Positions 25,148-33,945 of a stretch of 64,000 nucleotides of DNA are shown here, one piece after another; position 1 is the first letter of the stretch, and the number at the start of each line of letters is the position of its first letter. Source of the DNA: Halonatronomonas betaini. Lineage in GTDB: Bacteria > Bacillota > Halanaerobiia > Halanaerobiales > Halarsenatibacteraceae. The stretch spans positions 315,741-379,740 of the forward strand of contig NZ_JADPIE010000001.1 of assembly GCF_015666175.1 (NCBI RefSeq), written 5' to 3'. The notes beneath the pieces were generated by a model, which was not told the DNA's origin, ran no database searches, and saw only the letters and a program-made list of their open reading frames with translations. Made by a program: the position numbers and the translations under genes.

Positions 25148-26500
25148 ATGAAAAATGATTTGCAAAAAAGAGAAAACTGGACGACACGATTAGGTTTTAT
25201 TTTAGCTGCTGCAGGTTCTGCTGTAGGTCTTGGTAATATCTGGCGTTTCCCATATGTAACAGGTACTAATGGAGGTGCCGCATTTCTATTTATTTATTTA
25301 ATCGCTATTATTTTAATAGGATACCCGTTAATGGTTACTGAGATGACTTTAGGTCGGAAAACTCAGCGGAACCCGGTTGGAGCTTTTAAAGCTCTGGCGC
25401 CAAATACTCCCTGGTGGCTTGTTGGTGGACTGGGTGTTTTAACTGGTTTTGTTATTCTTAGTTATTATTCAGTAGTTGCCGGTTGGTCACTTGCCTATAT
25501 CTTTAAGGCATTAGGTGGTTTTGTTCCAGAGATGGCATTTGGTGAAGTTTTTACTGATCATATTACTGGTGTTGGAGTTCCTATTTTCTGGCATGCAGTC
25601 TTTATGGCTTTAACTATCGGTGTTATTAGTGCTGGTGTTGTTAAAGGTATCCAGAGAGCAGTTAAAACATTGATGCCTATATTGTTTATTTTATTAGTTG
25701 TATTGATTATTAGATCATTAACTTTAGATGGTGCCAGTGAGGGATTGAGATTTTATTTATCTCCTGATTTTAGCGAGATAACAGCACAGACCTTTATGGA
25801 TGCCATTGCCCAGGCCTTCTTCACCCTGAGTTTAGGTATGGGTGCAATTATTACCTATGGTAGTTATCTATCAGAGGATGCCAATATTGGCGATAATGCA
25901 GCCTATGTTGTTGGCCTGGATACATTAATTGCTGTTATGGCTGGTTTAGCAATGTTTCCGGCTCTATTTGCTTTAACTGATGTTTCTCCAGATGCAGGTC
26001 CAGGTCTTACATTTATAACCCTTCCTGCTGTATTTGCTGAGATGCCATTAGGGTCTTTCTTTGGCTTTATTTTCTTTGTTCTATTGTCCATAGCTGCTTT
26101 AACTTCAGCTATTTCATTGCTTGAGGTTGTTGTTGCCTGGGCAGTAGATGAAAAAGATATCGAAAGAAAGAAAGCCTCAATAATTGTTGGTATTATAATC
26201 TTTATCGTTGGTATTCCACCAGTATTAGGTTACAGTGCCTGGTCTGATTTTTCATTCCTGGGCTTTGATGTTCTTGACACCTATGACTGGATTGCCAATA
26301 GTATCTTTTTACCTTTAGGCGGTCTGCTAACTGCTGTCTTTGCCGGTTATGTCTGGAAGGCTAGAAACCTTGCAGATGAGGCAAATAAGGTCGGTGGAGT
26401 TATTAATATCGGTGAATGGTATGGTTTCTTAGTTAAGATTGTTGTTCCGATTGCAATTGCAGTAGTTATGGTTGTTACAATAGCTCAGACATTAATGTAA
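25148..26500 (+). CDS. Neurotransmitter:sodium symporter family transporter
   Basis: Na+-coupled importer of amino acids or related compounds (450 residues, about 11-12 transmembrane helices, LeuT fold). The unwound first helix is conserved: GSAVGLGNIWRFPYVTGTNGG, which contributes the sodium and substrate sites. TM6 carries FFTLSLGMGAIITYGSY. The ATG at 25148 follows AAGGAGGAGG; an in-frame TTG at 25142 is too close to the site. A monocistronic unit with its own consensus promoter and terminator, in keeping with a sodium-based energy economy. Confidence 0.94.
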   Translation: MKNDLQKRENWTTRLGFILAAAGSAVGLGNIWRFPYVTGTNGGAAFLFIYLIAIILIGYPLMVTEMTLGRKTQRNPVGAFKALAPNTPWWLVGGLGVLTGFVILSYYSVVAGWSLAYIFKALGGFVPEMAFGEVFTDHITGVGVPIFWHAVFMALTIGVISAGVVKGIQRAVKTLMPILFILLVVLIIRSLTLDGASEGLRFYLSPDFSEITAQTFMDAIAQAFFTLSLGMGAIITYGSYLSEDANIGDNAAYVVGLDTLIAVMAGLAMFPALFALTDVSPDAGPGLTFITLPAVFAEMPLGSFFGFIFFVLLSIAALTSAISLLEVVVAWAVDEKDIERKKASIIVGIIIFIVGIPPVLGYSAWSDFSFLGFDVLDTYDWIANSIFLPLGGLLTAVFAGYVWKARNLADEANKVGGVINIGEWYGFLVKIVVPIAIAVVMVVTIAQTLM

Positions 26501-26566
26501 AATAGAGATAACTGGAGTAGTAATGTGATAGAGGAGATAGTATAGAGAAAAATATGGCCCAGCAAG

Positions 26567-26596
26567 AAAAACCCTGACCTCCGCAGTCAGGGTTTT
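26567..26596. terminator. Bidirectional terminator
   Basis: CCCTGAC (26572-26578) pairs with GTCAGGG (26586-26592). A tracts on the left and T tracts on the right extend the stem and serve both directions, ending the symporter gene and the convergent DUF523 gene. Confidence 0.9.
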
Positions 26597-27131
26597 ATCT
26601 ATCTTTATTGTGAAATTTTTTGACATCAGCTATGAATTTTTCCATTGAACTATTACTCTGCAATGAAATTTCATCTATTAAAGGCCAGCCCAGGTTTAAT
26701 CTATTATATTCTTCGATTAATATTCCACCAGTTCGTCCCTTAAAATCCCTCCCTGGAGGTTTATAATACTTGCATCTCTTAATTCCGCAGGAAGGTGATT
26801 TTTCTTTTAAGATCATTCCGCCAGCATTATTATAATCTCTTAAATATTTTCTTATAACATTTCTTAAAATGTTTGGTTTTATCTGCCAGTGATTATTGAA
26901 AAGATAGCCAACTTCTTTCCGGTTATTTAATACTACAAGTTTAACTGGAGGCCTGGGAACACCTAAACCAGCAGCAACTTCAGGGCAGATTGGTTTTAAG
27001 ATGAATGACTTTTTTAATTCTTTAAGTTGATTGAACTCAATAATGGAGCCATCATAACGGCAGGGTTTAAACCCAAGGCAGCGACTGATTAAAACCAGAG
27101 GTTTATCCTGTTTATTTGAATTGTTTATCAT
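26595..27131 (-). CDS. DUF523-family protein
   Basis: A 178-residue cytoplasmic protein with the family motifs SRCLGFKPCRYDGS near the N-terminus, PICPEVAAGLGVPRPP, and the Cys-containing KEKSPSCGIK. The conserved cysteines suggest metal, Fe-S or thiol chemistry; a link to 2-thiouracil desulphidase activity is known for some members, but the role here is not established. The start follows GAGGTG on the minus strand. Confidence 0.88.
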   Translation of the reverse strand: MINNSNKQDKPLVLISRCLGFKPCRYDGSIIEFNQLKELKKSFILKPICPEVAAGLGVPRPPVKLVVLNNRKEVGYLFNNHWQIKPNILRNVIRKYLRDYNNAGGMILKEKSPSCGIKRCKYYKPPGRDFKGRTGGILIEEYNRLNLGWPLIDEISLQSNSSMEKFIADVKKFHNKDR

Positions 27132-27254
27132 ATAGGTTCACCTCAATTAATAACTTCTTTATTTAATTTAATTTTCCTTTTTTTCTTTTATATGAAGGGA
27201 ATTTGCTTTTGATGGAGAATTTATTATAAAAAGAACTATTGGGGGTATTTGAAA

Positions 27255-28949
27255 TTGAAAAAATTCAGGGAGTTTTTTATTATATTTTTTATGATTGCAA
27301 CTGTTTTTTTATTAGCAGGACAGGTTCAGGCAGAAGTTGAATTCATTGAGCTGGTTAAAGGTGCTACTTTTCAAGAGGTCCAGGAAGCTATAGAAGCAGG
27401 AGCTAATGTTAATGCTAGAAATGAGGCCGGGGTGACACCTTTAATTGCAGCTGCAAGGCATAATCATAATCCGCAGATAATCTTTCTTTTAATTGAAAAT
27501 GGGGCTACAATAGAAGCCAGGGATAATTCAGGTAGATCAGCTCTATATAATGCTGCCAGGTATAATAGTAATAGTTCTGTTTTAAGGACTTTAATTAATT
27601 ATGGAGCAGCTGTTAATGTTGTGGCTGACGATAGAACGACTCCACTTTTAGCTGCAGCTGAAACTGGTTCGAATGAAAAGGTTAGATTATTAGTTCAGGC
27701 AGGAGCCGGTGTTGATCAGCAGAATAGAGAGGGGAAAACAGCTCTTCATATTCTTTCTGAGAAATCAAGTTCATTAACAAGTATTAGATTGCTCATAAAT
27801 GCTGGTGCAAGTATTGATATTAAAGATAATCAGGGCCGGACAGCCCTCCACAGGGCAGCAGCCAGGTCAGATTCAAACCTTATCAGTCTTTTGCTTGATA
27901 ATAATGCCAGGCCTAATCTTAAGGATAATAACGGGATTACACCTCTGATGCTTGCTGTCAGAAATGCCAGGAATACAAATGATCTTCAAAGGTTGCTGAG
28001 AGCAGGGGCTGAAATCGATCTTCAGGATGACCAGGGAAGAACTGCTTTTCTTCACGGAGTACTGACTAATAGATCAGTTTCTATTCTTGAATATCTTGTA
28101 GAAAAGGGAGGAGATATAAATCAGCTTGATAGAAATAAGCAGGGAGCTCTCCATTATGCTGTTAAAAACCAGGTTAACGATAGGCTTTTAAACTGGCTGA
28201 TTTCAAAAGGGGGAGCTGTTGACAATACTGATGCTGACGGGTTTACTCCCCTGCATTATGAGTTAAAAAGTAGGCCAGATTATAATAGGGTGCAGATACT
28301 CCTGAATGGTGGAGCAGACCCTAATAGGCAAACTCCTAATCAATATACACCATTAATGCTAGCATTAGAGAACACGAATGATGGTGCACTGATAAACAAT
28401 TTAATAAGCTCTGGAGCAGAGGTTGAACCTGAAAACACCTATCGTGACAGGACGCCATTGATGCTGGCAGCAGCTAATACCAATAATGAAAATATTATTG
28501 ATATTTTGCTAGGAGAAGGGGCTGATGTTGGCAGAAGAGATGCTGACGACAGAAGGGTTGTTGATTATCTAGATGGTAACCAGGCCCTATTTGGAACAGA
28601 TGCATATTGGGATCTTCAGTATCTGGAACCTGAGAAAAGAAAACTTGATACTCTTGATTTAAAATCATCGGCAGGAGCTGCTACCAGGAGTTTGATTATT
28701 CCTTCTTTAGGCCATGCCTATGCTGAAAGCTGGTGGCCAAAGGGAGCACTTTTCCTTGCTGGTGAAGCTGTAATGCTTGGTATGGCAGTAACTAGAGATG
28801 ATTTAAGCGAAGCCACTCCTTATTTAATTGGTTTTTCTGCTTTGAAGGCATTTGAAATATTTGATGCTTTAAATGAAGTTGGCAAATTTAATGAGGAGGC
28901 AGAAGAATATAATCAGCAGGTTAGAGAATTTAATCTTCGACTGGAATAA
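27255..28949 (+). CDS. Exported ankyrin-repeat protein
   Basis: Starts with a signal peptide (MKKFREFFIIFFMIATVFLL, cleavage near VQA), followed by about 12-13 ankyrin repeats of 32-34 residues (repeat landmarks GVTPLIAAA, GRTALHRAA, GFTPLHYEL, RTPLMLAAA) to about residue 440. The C-terminal part has hydrophobic segments (IPSLGHAYAESWWPKGALFLAGE) like small-membrane-protein domains, so it may be anchored at the end. An exported protein-binding scaffold is likely. TTG at 27255 fits the GGGGG site better than TTG at 27249. Confidence 0.85.
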   Translation: MKKFREFFIIFFMIATVFLLAGQVQAEVEFIELVKGATFQEVQEAIEAGANVNARNEAGVTPLIAAARHNHNPQIIFLLIENGATIEARDNSGRSALYNAARYNSNSSVLRTLINYGAAVNVVADDRTTPLLAAAETGSNEKVRLLVQAGAGVDQQNREGKTALHILSEKSSSLTSIRLLINAGASIDIKDNQGRTALHRAAARSDSNLISLLLDNNARPNLKDNNGITPLMLAVRNARNTNDLQRLLRAGAEIDLQDDQGRTAFLHGVLTNRSVSILEYLVEKGGDINQLDRNKQGALHYAVKNQVNDRLLNWLISKGGAVDNTDADGFTPLHYELKSRPDYNRVQILLNGGADPNRQTPNQYTPLMLALENTNDGALINNLISSGAEVEPENTYRDRTPLMLAAANTNNENIIDILLGEGADVGRRDADDRRVVDYLDGNQALFGTDAYWDLQYLEPEKRKLDTLDLKSSAGAATRSLIIPSLGHAYAESWWPKGALFLAGEAVMLGMAVTRDDLSEATPYLIGFSALKAFEIFDALNEVGKFNEEAEEYNQQVREFNLRLE

Positions 28950-29037
28950 ACCTTTATAGTTCAAAGATCTTGCAGGAATTATGCTATTTATCTTGAAATA
29001 TAATAAATAAGTCAATTTTTCGGAAGGATGTATTAAA

Positions 29038-29481
29038 ATGAGGATAAATAGCAGTAATTTAAATAGAGATAAACAGATTAATAATCTTGTATCCAGGACT
29101 GATAGTCCTGAGAAATCTTCATTTCAGCAGAAGTTGGAGGCTGTTAATGAAGAAAATATCCGTGAAAGGCTTGATTCTCTTTTAGATTATGTTGATCAAT
29201 ATGGTGATAAGCTAAAAGAGACCATGGATAAGGAAGATCTCCAGGCTTACAAAGCACAGGTTAAAGAATTTTTACAGATTATTCAGAAGGAATTTGCCAG
29301 AACTAAACAGTCTTTTAGCTGGGACAATCAAGGAAATTTAAAGACATATATGATTATAGAAAAAATCAATCATGAGATGGAAATGCTTCAGGAAGAATTT
29401 ATTCAGGATCAGGCAGATGTGCTAGAAGTAGTCAGGAGGATCGATGAAATCAGAGGACTACTTCTAGACCTTTATATTTAA
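29038..29481 (+). CDS. YaaR-family protein (DUF327)
   Basis: A 147-residue, highly charged helical protein matching the YaaR pattern: a disordered N-terminus, KLEAVNEENIRERLDSLLD, and a long C-terminal helical region ending in IDEIRGLLLDLYI. The function is unknown; YaaR is widespread in Firmicutes. An AAGGATG site overlaps the region before the ATG. It lies 27 bases before the amidase gene. Confidence 0.8.
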   Translation: MRINSSNLNRDKQINNLVSRTDSPEKSSFQQKLEAVNEENIRERLDSLLDYVDQYGDKLKETMDKEDLQAYKAQVKEFLQIIQKEFARTKQSFSWDNQGNLKTYMIIEKINHEMEMLQEEFIQDQADVLEVVRRIDEIRGLLLDLYI

Positions 29482-29508
29482 TTACTCCAGGGAAGGAGGG
29501 TTGTCAGT

Positions 29509-31755
29509 ATGAATCAGAAAAAACTTTCATTTTTTCTATTAGTATTAACTTTTGCAATGATATTATTATTCTCGCAAAATATATTAGCTGAAACACCTGA
29601 TATTTACTATCATGGTGAAGAAATTACTGAGGATCTTAATCCAGAAGTAATAGAAGATACATATTTAGTTGATGCAAGAGCCCTGGCCAATCATCTTGAC
29701 CTGGAGCTTGAATGGGTTGAATCTCTTAAATCTATTAACCTTTCCCGGGAAGAGAAAGATCTAAGAATGATGATAGATCATCCCTATATTCAAACTGGCA
29801 ACTCAACCCAGAGGACAGAAGTAGGAGCAAGATTAATTGATGAAACAAGTTATATACCTCTTAATGATGTAGTTAGAGCTTTCGGTTACTTAACAAACTA
29901 TGAAGATAATGGTGACTTTTACATATTCCGACCAGAAACTAAGGTATATGAGGCTTACTGGAGTGACGATGAACGGATGATTTTTCTTGATATGGATGAA
30001 ATAACGCCATACAGGATTGCCCCAACTGATGATCCTAAAAAGATGAAGATAGAGGTTGATAAAGCAGCTTTATCTGATGACTTTCTTGATAATGTTTCTA
30101 ATGAAAACTTTAATCTCAGAGTTAGAGAAAATGAGGTTGAGTCAAGGCTGGAAATTATTATTACAAGTCTTCATCCTATCCCTTATCGTCGTGATGGTGG
30201 TATAGAGGAGGATGGCAGTAATCTTGTGGTTACCTTTAACCCACGTCTTGTTAATATAGACTGGAGAGATGATGATTTTCTTGAAATAGAAGCTAATTCG
30301 GCAATGGAAAGACCGGAAATATTTTTCCTTGAAGACCCCAGGAGAATGATTATTGATATTCCAGATCTCATGTTAAGTGAGGTTGATCTGGATATAGACG
30401 AAAATGAATATGTAAAGGATATACGTTTGAGTCAGTTTTCTGAAGATCCAGTTGTTTTAAGGGTTGTGCTGGAGCTTACTGATGATGCCCATTTAGGTAT
30501 AGATGAATCAGTAGATGATGATAAATTAGTATTTAGACCAACTGAACAGACAATTGTTAGCGATCTGGCTTATGAACCTGGAATGATTTCATTTGTTACA
30601 AATAATGAGATTAATCCTGGTATCTTTACTTTGCCTGACCCGGATAGGCTTGTGATCAATATGCTTCATACAAGTCGGTCAGAGGATTTTCCTGATAAGA
30701 TAGAAGTGGATAATTCCACTATGAAAGAGATCAGGTCATCAAGGTTTGACCGGGAAACAGTCAGGCTGGTTGCAGAGTTATATGAAAATAGCGGTTATGA
30801 ATGGGAAGTTGAGGAAAGAGAAGATGGAAAGTTTTATCATACAGTAAAACTTGAGAATAGGTTAAGAGAGATTTATCTTACTGAACAGAAAAATTTCCAG
30901 AATCTCCATGTTGACTTTACAGGTAATGTGGATTATGAAGTCAGGAAATTTTCCCATCCTCACCGAATTGCAATTGATATTAAAAGTCTTGATCGAGAAG
31001 ATATAGATGATTTTGAGCTCCCTGAGCCTGAAGGTATGGTGGAAGAAGTTAGAAAAGGGATTTTTGAATCAGGTGGTGAAGAATTCATAAGAGTAGTTTT
31101 TGAATTAAATGATTTCTATAATTATCAGGTACTATCAGGAGAGGTGGACAGTGAAATAATGGTTTCACTGGCAAAAGAGCAGCTTGACGACACCTCTACG
31201 ATTATTGTTCTCGATCCAGGTCATGGTGGCTTTGATGCAGGAGCTATTGGACCGACTGGATTAACTGAAAAGGAGGTAGCATTAGCAATTTCATTAAAAG
31301 CTGCAGAAATTCTTGAAAATAATGATCATCAGGTTATATTAACTAGAGATGATGATACCTTTGTAACTTTAAATGATCGGGTTGATATAGCTAATAATAG
31401 TGATGCTGGTCTATTCGTTAGTGTTCATTCAAATGCAGCCCATAGAAATTCAGTTGGGGGTATTGAAACCTATCATGCACCTAATAGGCGCTCAGATAGT
31501 TATATGCTGGCTAATATAATGCAAAGGAGTATGCTGGATCATTTAGGGCTTACTGATAGAGGTGTAAAGTCTGATAACTTTTATGTGATAAGGAATACTG
31601 AAATGCCTGCAGTATTATTAGAGATTGGATTCCTATCAAATAGGGAAGAAGAAGAATTATTAAGGGATAGCTCATTTAGAGAAGAAGCGGCTCAATCAAT
31701 TGCTGAAGGTATTGAGGAATATTTAAATCAGATCCATTCTGGAGAGGAGGAATAA
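29509..31755 (+). CDS. N-acetylmuramoyl-L-alanine amidase with AMIN domains
   Basis: Exported cell-wall hydrolase of 748 residues. A signal peptide (about 1-27) is followed by a copper-amine-oxidase-N-like domain (about 35-135), several AMIN-type beta domains (about 140-555) that bind peptidoglycan or septal envelope, and a C-terminal Amidase_3 domain (about 567-740). Zinc and catalytic residues are visible: DPGHGG, TEKEVAL, SVHSNA and LLEIGFLSN. It cuts the bond between muramic acid and the stem peptide. AGGAGGG site. The next gene starts 2 bases later. Confidence 0.95.
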   Translation: MNQKKLSFFLLVLTFAMILLFSQNILAETPDIYYHGEEITEDLNPEVIEDTYLVDARALANHLDLELEWVESLKSINLSREEKDLRMMIDHPYIQTGNSTQRTEVGARLIDETSYIPLNDVVRAFGYLTNYEDNGDFYIFRPETKVYEAYWSDDERMIFLDMDEITPYRIAPTDDPKKMKIEVDKAALSDDFLDNVSNENFNLRVRENEVESRLEIIITSLHPIPYRRDGGIEEDGSNLVVTFNPRLVNIDWRDDDFLEIEANSAMERPEIFFLEDPRRMIIDIPDLMLSEVDLDIDENEYVKDIRLSQFSEDPVVLRVVLELTDDAHLGIDESVDDDKLVFRPTEQTIVSDLAYEPGMISFVTNNEINPGIFTLPDPDRLVINMLHTSRSEDFPDKIEVDNSTMKEIRSSRFDRETVRLVAELYENSGYEWEVEEREDGKFYHTVKLENRLREIYLTEQKNFQNLHVDFTGNVDYEVRKFSHPHRIAIDIKSLDREDIDDFELPEPEGMVEEVRKGIFESGGEEFIRVVFELNDFYNYQVLSGEVDSEIMVSLAKEQLDDTSTIIVLDPGHGGFDAGAIGPTGLTEKEVALAISLKAAEILENNDHQVILTRDDDTFVTLNDRVDIANNSDAGLFVSVHSNAAHRNSVGGIETYHAPNRRSDSYMLANIMQRSMLDHLGLTDRGVKSDNFYVIRNTEMPAVLLEIGFLSNREEEELLRDSSFREEAAQSIAEGIEEYLNQIHSGEEE

Positions 31756-31757
31756 TC

Positions 31758-32330
31758 TTGTATAAGCTTGAAAGGATTAAAAAACCTGGATATGCTCTAC
31801 TTGTTCTCCTGGTTTTAGCAGTAATCTTCCTCCTTAGAACTCCAGGTGAAGAATATCCTCCATCAGGTGAGAGAGAAGTTTATCTATATTTTGCAACTGA
31901 GGATGCCATGTATCTGGATCAAGAAAGCAGAACTTTACCTGGCGAAGATTTATATAGGGAAGCTATTGAGGAGATTGTTGCTGGTCCTGTTTCTGATGAT
32001 TTAAGGCCGACAGTTTCAGAAGCAACTGAATTGATTGATTATAGTTATGAAAATGGGTTAATTACTTTAAATTTTAATGAGGCTATTAGAACAGATCATC
32101 CTGGAGGCAGTACAGGTGAGCGACTGACGATTTATTCAATAGTAAATACTCTAACGAGTTTGCCAGGTATAGAAGAGGTTCTTTTTGAAATAGAAGGTGA
32201 GGAATTAGAAACTCTGGTTGGTCATCTGGATCTAACAATCCCATATAGTTATTCAGAGGATATTCTTTTAGAGAATACTCCTGATCAAGAATCTACAGAA
32301 GAATATGAAATAGAAATTGAAGATAATTAA
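31758..32330 (+). CDS. GerMN-domain membrane-anchored protein
   Basis: A 190-residue protein with one N-terminal transmembrane helix (about 12-28) and an extracytoplasmic GerMN domain: REVYLYFATEDAMYLDQESR, EEIVAGP, ITLNFNEA and the STGERLTIYSIVNTL motif. GerMN proteins act with spore or cell-wall amidases. The TTG start follows GGAGAGGAGG, and the gene sits 2 bases after the amidase gene, so the two products probably work together in the envelope. Confidence 0.88.
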   Translation: MYKLERIKKPGYALLVLLVLAVIFLLRTPGEEYPPSGEREVYLYFATEDAMYLDQESRTLPGEDLYREAIEEIVAGPVSDDLRPTVSEATELIDYSYENGLITLNFNEAIRTDHPGGSTGERLTIYSIVNTLTSLPGIEEVLFEIEGEELETLVGHLDLTIPYSYSEDILLENTPDQESTEEYEIEIEDN

Positions 32331-32337
32331 TGATATT

Positions 32338-32367
32338 CCGGAGGTTTAATGACCTCCGGTTTTTTTA
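32338..32367 (+). terminator. Rho-independent terminator
   Basis: A perfect 8-bp stem CCGGAGGT/ACCTCCGG (32338-32345 with 32352-32359), a 6-base loop and eight T residues. Confidence 0.93.
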
Positions 32368-32421
32368 TGAGAAAATAATTTAAATTATTTTGATTTTAAG
32401 GCAGGAATTTGTCCTTCGACC

Positions 32422-32474
32422 TATAATATATATAGAGAAGAAAATTGGTACTGTCCATTAATCCATTGTGCCAA
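32422..32474 (+). promoter_or_regulatory. -10 box and operator before the glutamate mutase operon
   Basis: A TATAAT sits at 32422-32427, with no clear -35 partner. Downstream, TTGGTAC (32445-32451) and GTGCCAA (32468-32474) form an inverted repeat with one mismatch and 16 bp between the arms. It ends 17 bases before the regulator start codon, so it is a plausible autoregulatory site. Confidence 0.55.
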
Positions 32475-32491
32475 TTTAATGAGGTGAAATC

Positions 32492-33460
32492 ATGGAAATA
32501 GAGATTGACAAGAAAAGTGGTCTGCCGATTTATCTTCAGATAAAGGAGCAGATTGAAGAAATGATCAATAAAGGAATATTGATGAGAGGAGAAAGGCTTC
32601 CTCCTGAAAGAGAACTCTCAAAAAAGTTGAATGTAAGCAGAAATAGAGTAAGTGCTGCCTATAAAGAATTAGAGCAGAATGGAATTCTCCTATCCCAGCA
32701 GGGCAAGGGTACATTTGTTAAAGTTGGCCCAAAGGGGCTTAAAGAGCCAAGCCGAAAAGATAAACTTTTGAAGATTATTGATCTGGCAATGGATGAAGCC
32801 ATAGAAATGGGCTTTAGCCTTGATGATTTTTTGACAATAGCCTATGTTAGAGCAAAAGAGAAGGAAGAATTGAGAAATAGAACAAAGGTGGCCTTTATAG
32901 AATGCAGTAAAGAGCAATTAGAGGCTATGATTAATGCTACAGCCATAGAAAAAGAAGTTGCTGTTATACCAATTAAAATACAGGAGATGCAGAATGAACC
33001 GGAACGGATTGCTAAAGTATTAAATAAGGTAGAAGTGATTATTACAACACCGTTCCATCTCGATGAAGTTGAAGAATTTCTTGCTGGATCAGATAAAAAC
33101 TTAGTTGATATGACACTTGAACCAGAAATGAAGACGATAGTTGATATTGCAAGAATTCCAGAAAAAAGTAATGTTGGACTGGTCTGCCAGTCTGAAAGCT
33201 TTGCTAAAGAAGTAGAAAGCTCACTGAAAGATAATGATCTTAATAATTTCAAGCTAAATTATACAACAACTGAAGAAAATGAGCAATTAGAACTATTTTT
33301 ATCTGCTCAGGATGTTGTAATTTCTTCCCCGGCCCGTTATAATTCTATTCAGGAGAAAATTGATGGTCAGAAAAAGGTTATCAATTTTCAGTTTACCCCT
33401 GATAGAGGATCTATTAATTTATTGAAAATGACACTATTAGATGTAAATCAGGTTGAATAA
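32492..33460 (+). CDS. GntR-type regulator with unusual C-terminal domain
   Basis: A 322-residue regulator: an N-terminal GntR winged helix (about 1-75, PERELSKKLNVSRNRVSAAY) and a C-terminal domain of about 240 residues. That domain is not an obvious FadR, UTRA or aminotransferase module; alternating alpha/beta segments (KVAFIECSKEQ, VEVIITTPFHLDEV, VGLVCQSESFAKE) suggest a periplasmic-binding-like or Rossmann ligand domain. It is the first gene of the methylaspartate operon, 23 bases before glmS, and probably senses a pathway metabolite. Confidence 0.85.
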   Translation: MEIEIDKKSGLPIYLQIKEQIEEMINKGILMRGERLPPERELSKKLNVSRNRVSAAYKELEQNGILLSQQGKGTFVKVGPKGLKEPSRKDKLLKIIDLAMDEAIEMGFSLDDFLTIAYVRAKEKEELRNRTKVAFIECSKEQLEAMINATAIEKEVAVIPIKIQEMQNEPERIAKVLNKVEVIITTPFHLDEVEEFLAGSDKNLVDMTLEPEMKTIVDIARIPEKSNVGLVCQSESFAKEVESSLKDNDLNNFKLNYTTTEENEQLELFLSAQDVVISSPARYNSIQEKIDGQKKVINFQFTPDRGSINLLKMTLLDVNQVE

Positions 33461-33483
33461 TAACTAGAGGTGAATAAAAAATA

Positions 33484-33945
33484 ATGGAAAATCAGTCAAA
33501 ACCAACAGTAGTCCTTGGTGTAATCGGTGCAGATGTTCATGCAATTGGAAATCAAATTTTAGAACATGCTCTTAAGGAAGCAGATGTAAAACCAGTTAAT
33601 ATTGGGGTAATGTCCAATCAGCAGGAATTTGTATCTGCAGCAGTTGAAACAGGTGCAGATGCAATCTGGGTTTCATCCCTTTATGGTCATGGTGAAATGG
33701 ATTGTCGTGGTTTAAGAGACAAATGTAAGGAAGCTGGAATTGGAGATATTTTGTTGTATGTGGGCGGAAATCTTGTGATAGGAAAACAGTCCTGGGATGA
33801 TGTAAAAGATCTCTTCCTTGATATGGGTTATGACCGGGCATATCCACCTGGAACCCAGCCAGAGACAGCTATAGACCATCTTAAAGAAGATCTTAATGAA
33901 TATAATCTGGAGGGCGAAATAAATGCAGCAAGCCCTGCTTATTGA
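33484..33945 (+). CDS. glmS: Glutamate mutase, B12-binding subunit S
   Basis: Small (sigma) subunit of adenosylcobalamin-dependent glutamate mutase (methylaspartate mutase), which interconverts L-glutamate and (2S,3S)-3-methylaspartate. The cobalamin-binding DxHxxG is present (D17, H19, G22), followed by the flavodoxin-like strands [13 protein letters not shown] and [10 protein letters not shown]. The 153 residues are slightly longer than in Clostridium. The 3' end overlaps glmL by 23 bases. Distinct from the glucosamine synthase also named GlmS. Confidence 0.96.
   Translation: MENQSKPTVVLGVIGADVHAIGNQILEHALKEADVKPVNIGVMSNQQEFVSAAVETGADAIWVSSLYGHGEMDCRGLRDKCKEAGIGDILLYVGGNLVIGKQSWDDVKDLFLDMGYDRAYPPGTQPETAIDHLKEDLNEYNLEGEINAASPAY

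Noticed and set aside
32842-33252. 136-residue minus-strand frame opposite the GntR regulator
   Set aside because: Ser/Thr-rich translation typical of an antisense shadow; no ribosome site; the sense gene is well supported.
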